A stretch of 64,000 nt of DNA, from positions 1,922,001 through 1,986,000 of the forward strand of contig NZ_CP016499.1 of NCBI RefSeq assembly GCF_001713475.1. The letters are read 5' to 3'. Positions within the stretch are counted from its first letter, which is position 1, and every line of letters starts with the position of its first letter. This document shows, piece after piece, positions 62,163 to 64,000 of this stretch. Made by a program: the position numbers and the translations under genes. This DNA is from Agrobacterium sp. RAC06 (GTDB lineage: Bacteria > Pseudomonadota > Alphaproteobacteria > Rhizobiales > Rhizobiaceae). The notes beneath the pieces were generated by a model that was not told where the DNA came from, searched no databases, and saw nothing but the letters and a program-made list of their open reading frames with translations.

Positions 62163-62979
62163 CGTTGAGTGACCAATCATAGACAAAGGAGCCGACAGAG
62201 GCTGTATCGATCCGTTGCGCAAGATCGGCACTGGCAAGGGATTTCCAGTGTGCCTTGAGCGCGCCCTTGCCGCCGAAGTCGTCGGCATACCAGGAATAGA
62301 TTTTCGATGCAGTGATCTCGTCATCCGAGACTGTGACACCACGCGGATGGTTGACATAGTCACGGGCGTTTTCAGCGAGTAAAGCGTCGACATTGCCACC
62401 AGTGTAAGCCCTCGCCGCCAGGTTCGGGCATGAGTATGACGCGCAGTTCAGGCCGTAATGGCTCATCGGGTCCTTGAACAGAGCCCGAACGATTTCGTGT
62501 TCGACATCATCCAGCGAAAGCTCGACCCCGCCGACGACCATGATCTTCCTCGACCAGGGACCTGTTTTGAACAGGCCACCCCCGCCGAGCTTGATGTCTC
62601 TTATCGAGGCGACGGGATAATGGTCGATAATCACCTCGAGGGTCTTGGCGTTGTAGAGATTGATCCAGAACGCATGGCCCTCGTTGCGTGATAGTCCCGC
62701 AGGGTTGATGCTGGACAGTTCCGAAATGTAGGATTTGAGAACCGCCGCCCCATCTCTCCCAAGCGACTTGTAGTCGACTCGGTTGTAGCGGCTCTTGTCG
62801 GGTTTGACATGGCGCTGAAGCAATTGATCGAAGGCAGTGTGGTCGAGGCTCGCTGCTCCGGCTGGAGCGAAGGCTGCGAGGCCTGAGGCGCTGGCAGGCC
62901 GTGCCCCCATAGCGATTACGCCGGCACCCGCCAGACCAAGCATGGCGCGACGAGATAGTCGGCTGTGTATCGGTTTCAT
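62155..62979 (-). CDS. DUF547 family exported protein
   Basis: Protein of 274 residues with a Tat-like signal (LSRRAMLGLAGAGVIAMGARPASA). DUF547 motifs: HAFWINLYNAKTLEVIIDHYP, KIMVVGGVELSLDDVEHEIVR, HYGLNCASYSCPNLAARAYT (conserved Cys pair) and FVNHPRG-like YVNHPRGVTV. The function of the family is unknown; it is widespread in envelope and stress contexts. It starts 143 nt from, and divergent to, the ECF sigma gene. Confidence 0.82.
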   Translation of the reverse strand: MKPIHSRLSRRAMLGLAGAGVIAMGARPASASGLAAFAPAGAASLDHTAFDQLLQRHVKPDKSRYNRVDYKSLGRDGAAVLKSYISELSSINPAGLSRNEGHAFWINLYNAKTLEVIIDHYPVASIRDIKLGGGGLFKTGPWSRKIMVVGGVELSLDDVEHEIVRALFKDPMSHYGLNCASYSCPNLAARAYTGGNVDALLAENARDYVNHPRGVTVSDDEITASKIYSWYADDFGGKGALKAHWKSLASADLAQRIDTASVGSFVYDWSLNDV

Positions 62980-63122
62980 GCTCTTGTCCTTCTCGTTGTG
63001 AATCTGATTTTGCTCAAGAAGCCCCCGAATTCAGAGTCACGATGACTTGAAGCTCGCGAATCTTGCTGGACTTTCAGAACGATTGTTCTGTTAATGCCTC
63101 GCCAACATCGACTGGAGGGGCT

Positions 63123-63731
63123 GTGGAAGATAACGAGTGTGATGACGCGATCTTGCTTCCGCGGCTGGTCGTAGGCGATCGGATGGCTTTTCAGCGACTG
63201 TTTCGGCTGCACAATGCCCCGATGATCCGTTTTGCGACTGGCATCGTCAGAAGCCGTCATGTGGCCGAAGAAGTCGTCCAGGATACCTGGGTCTCGGTCC
63301 TCGGACGGATCGATCTCTTCGAAGGACGAAGCTCTCTGGCAAGCTGGATCTACGCCATTCTCGTCAATAAAGCCCGAACCGTTGCGAAGCGTGAGGGCCG
63401 CATCGTCTTCTTCGACGATGCCGGTGATGGCAACGGCCTTGCAGATGCCTTTGACGGGCGCGGTCGCTGGCGCGACATTCCCGAGCTCTGGGATGAGTTG
63501 ACGCCGGACAGACATGTTGAGGGCCGCAGCGTCCTTCAGCACGTCGAAGCGGCCATCGAGGCGCTCCCGCCGGCGCAGCGCGCGGTCCTGATCCTCCGCA
63601 GCCAGCAGGAACTCGAGGCCAAGGAGGTCTGCACTCTTCTCGGCATGAGCGAGGGCAACATGCGCGTGCTTCTCCACCGGGCTCGTGTGAACGTGCGAAA
63701 CGTCCTCGATCGGCTCAACAAGGATCTCTGA
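63123..63731 (+). CDS. ECF-type RNA polymerase sigma factor
   Basis: Protein of 202 residues from the GTG at 63123 (GGAGGGG just upstream); a TTG at 63063 would add 20. Region 2: DRMAFQRLFRLHNAPMIRFATGIVRSRHVAEEVVQDTWVSVLGRI. Region 4: IEALPPAQRAVLILRSQQELEAKEVCTLLGMSEGNMRVLLHRARVNVRNVL. Between them is a longer-than-usual linker (about 40 residues). No anti-sigma gene is visible on either side within the window; one could follow beyond 64000. Its likely target is the divergent DUF547 gene and its own promoter. Confidence 0.85.
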   Translation: MEDNECDDAILLPRLVVGDRMAFQRLFRLHNAPMIRFATGIVRSRHVAEEVVQDTWVSVLGRIDLFEGRSSLASWIYAILVNKARTVAKREGRIVFFDDAGDGNGLADAFDGRGRWRDIPELWDELTPDRHVEGRSVLQHVEAAIEALPPAQRAVLILRSQQELEAKEVCTLLGMSEGNMRVLLHRARVNVRNVLDRLNKDL

Positions 63732-64000
63732 CATGGCGCTTGGCGTAGCGCACTCCAGTATCGGCGCAATGCAGGCCGAGACTAGGTCCGCATATCCTGC
63801 CCCAATGGCAATCCGATTGCGGTTCAACCGTTTTGGTCGCGACCAAAGACGATTGGACCGGGCGGAGTTTTGATCGGTCGATGCAACCCGGGCTCCTTGC
63901 GAAACTTCGGCCCAACAGGCCTGCTGCACGAAGGACTATCGAGCATTCAATTTGTTACACAGGAGGAAGCAAAAACGTCGCCAGAGGTTTCTCGCAGGCG
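63732..64000. other. Terminal intergenic region
   Basis: No gene recognised. An AGGAGG at 63961-63966 near the window end looks like a ribosome binding site, but no start codon follows closely within the window, so a gene may begin just beyond it. Confidence 0.35.

Noticed and set aside
62976..63929. 317-codon minus-strand frame covering the ECF sigma gene
   Set aside because: Antisense to a sigma factor with recognisable regions 2 and 4; no motif or ribosome site of its own.
1..64000. CRISPR arrays, integrases, rRNA or tRNA genes
   Set aside because: No regularly spaced short repeats, recombinase motifs or structural RNA signatures were found on either strand.

Overview
The window looks like a GC-rich alphaproteobacterial genome of the Rhizobiales (Rhizobium/Agrobacterium/Ensifer-like). 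The reasons are the assimilatory nitrate cluster with a NasS/NasT pair, a short palindromic intergenic element of the type common in rhizobia at 45825-45926, and the density of two-component systems and ABC transporters. The mix of catabolic, metal-resistance and nutrient-uptake modules suits a secondary replicon or an accessory chromosomal region. No rRNA, tRNA, CRISPR array or intact transposase was found.

Layout. (1) 1-7.5 kb: a tricarboxylate uptake module with divergent regulators tctD/tctE, then tctC, a tctA-tctB fusion and a PrpF/GalD-type isomerase; tctD carries an in-frame stop. (2) 8.1-21 kb: a metal-resistance island. It holds a CsoR-type repressor with a His-tailed MFS exporter, a His-rich/HupE/membrane-anchor trio, a glutaredoxin-MauE fusion under a mer-type MerR promoter, a DUF411 protein, and a five-gene operon of response regulator, histidine kinase, adaptor, HME-RND pump and small periplasmic protein. 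(3) 21.3-26.6 kb: a methyltransferase, a CorC-like protein, a phospholipase D family enzyme, and an mscS gene truncated by fusion with a gene for an exported protein and preceded by a coupled 28-aa membrane peptide. (4) 27.4-36.8 kb: an AfuABC-like importer with two binding proteins, an inositol-monophosphatase-like enzyme and a divergent two-component system. (5) 37.1-49.5 kb: the nitrate assimilation gene set nasT-nasS-nrtA-nrtB-nrtD-nirB-nirD-nasA-cysG, with a sigma-54 promoter and leader before nrtA. (6) 49.9-53.1 kb: a MacAB-like ABC efflux system. (7) 53.3-64 kb: a stress and signalling region with small membrane proteins, a decayed DUF1269 gene, a Dps-like protein without the usual ferroxidase ligands followed by a stand-alone receiver, a 1466-residue CheB-CheR-PAS-kinase-REC-REC-LuxR protein, a cupin, a DUF547 protein and an ECF sigma factor.

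The most unusual structural feature is a dispersed repeat of about 310 bp, not protein-coding as far as I can see. Two full copies, one near-full copy, one internally deleted copy and one 5' fragment all lie on the same strand. Each sits at or near a junction between functional modules in the first 37 kb, suggesting this part of the replicon was assembled, or can be rearranged, through the repeat. The other leading items are the large signalling protein, the mer-type promoter driving a non-mercury gene, and the truncated mscS with its coupled micro-ORF.

All function calls rest on reading motifs, gene order and start sites by eye; no database search or folding was run.
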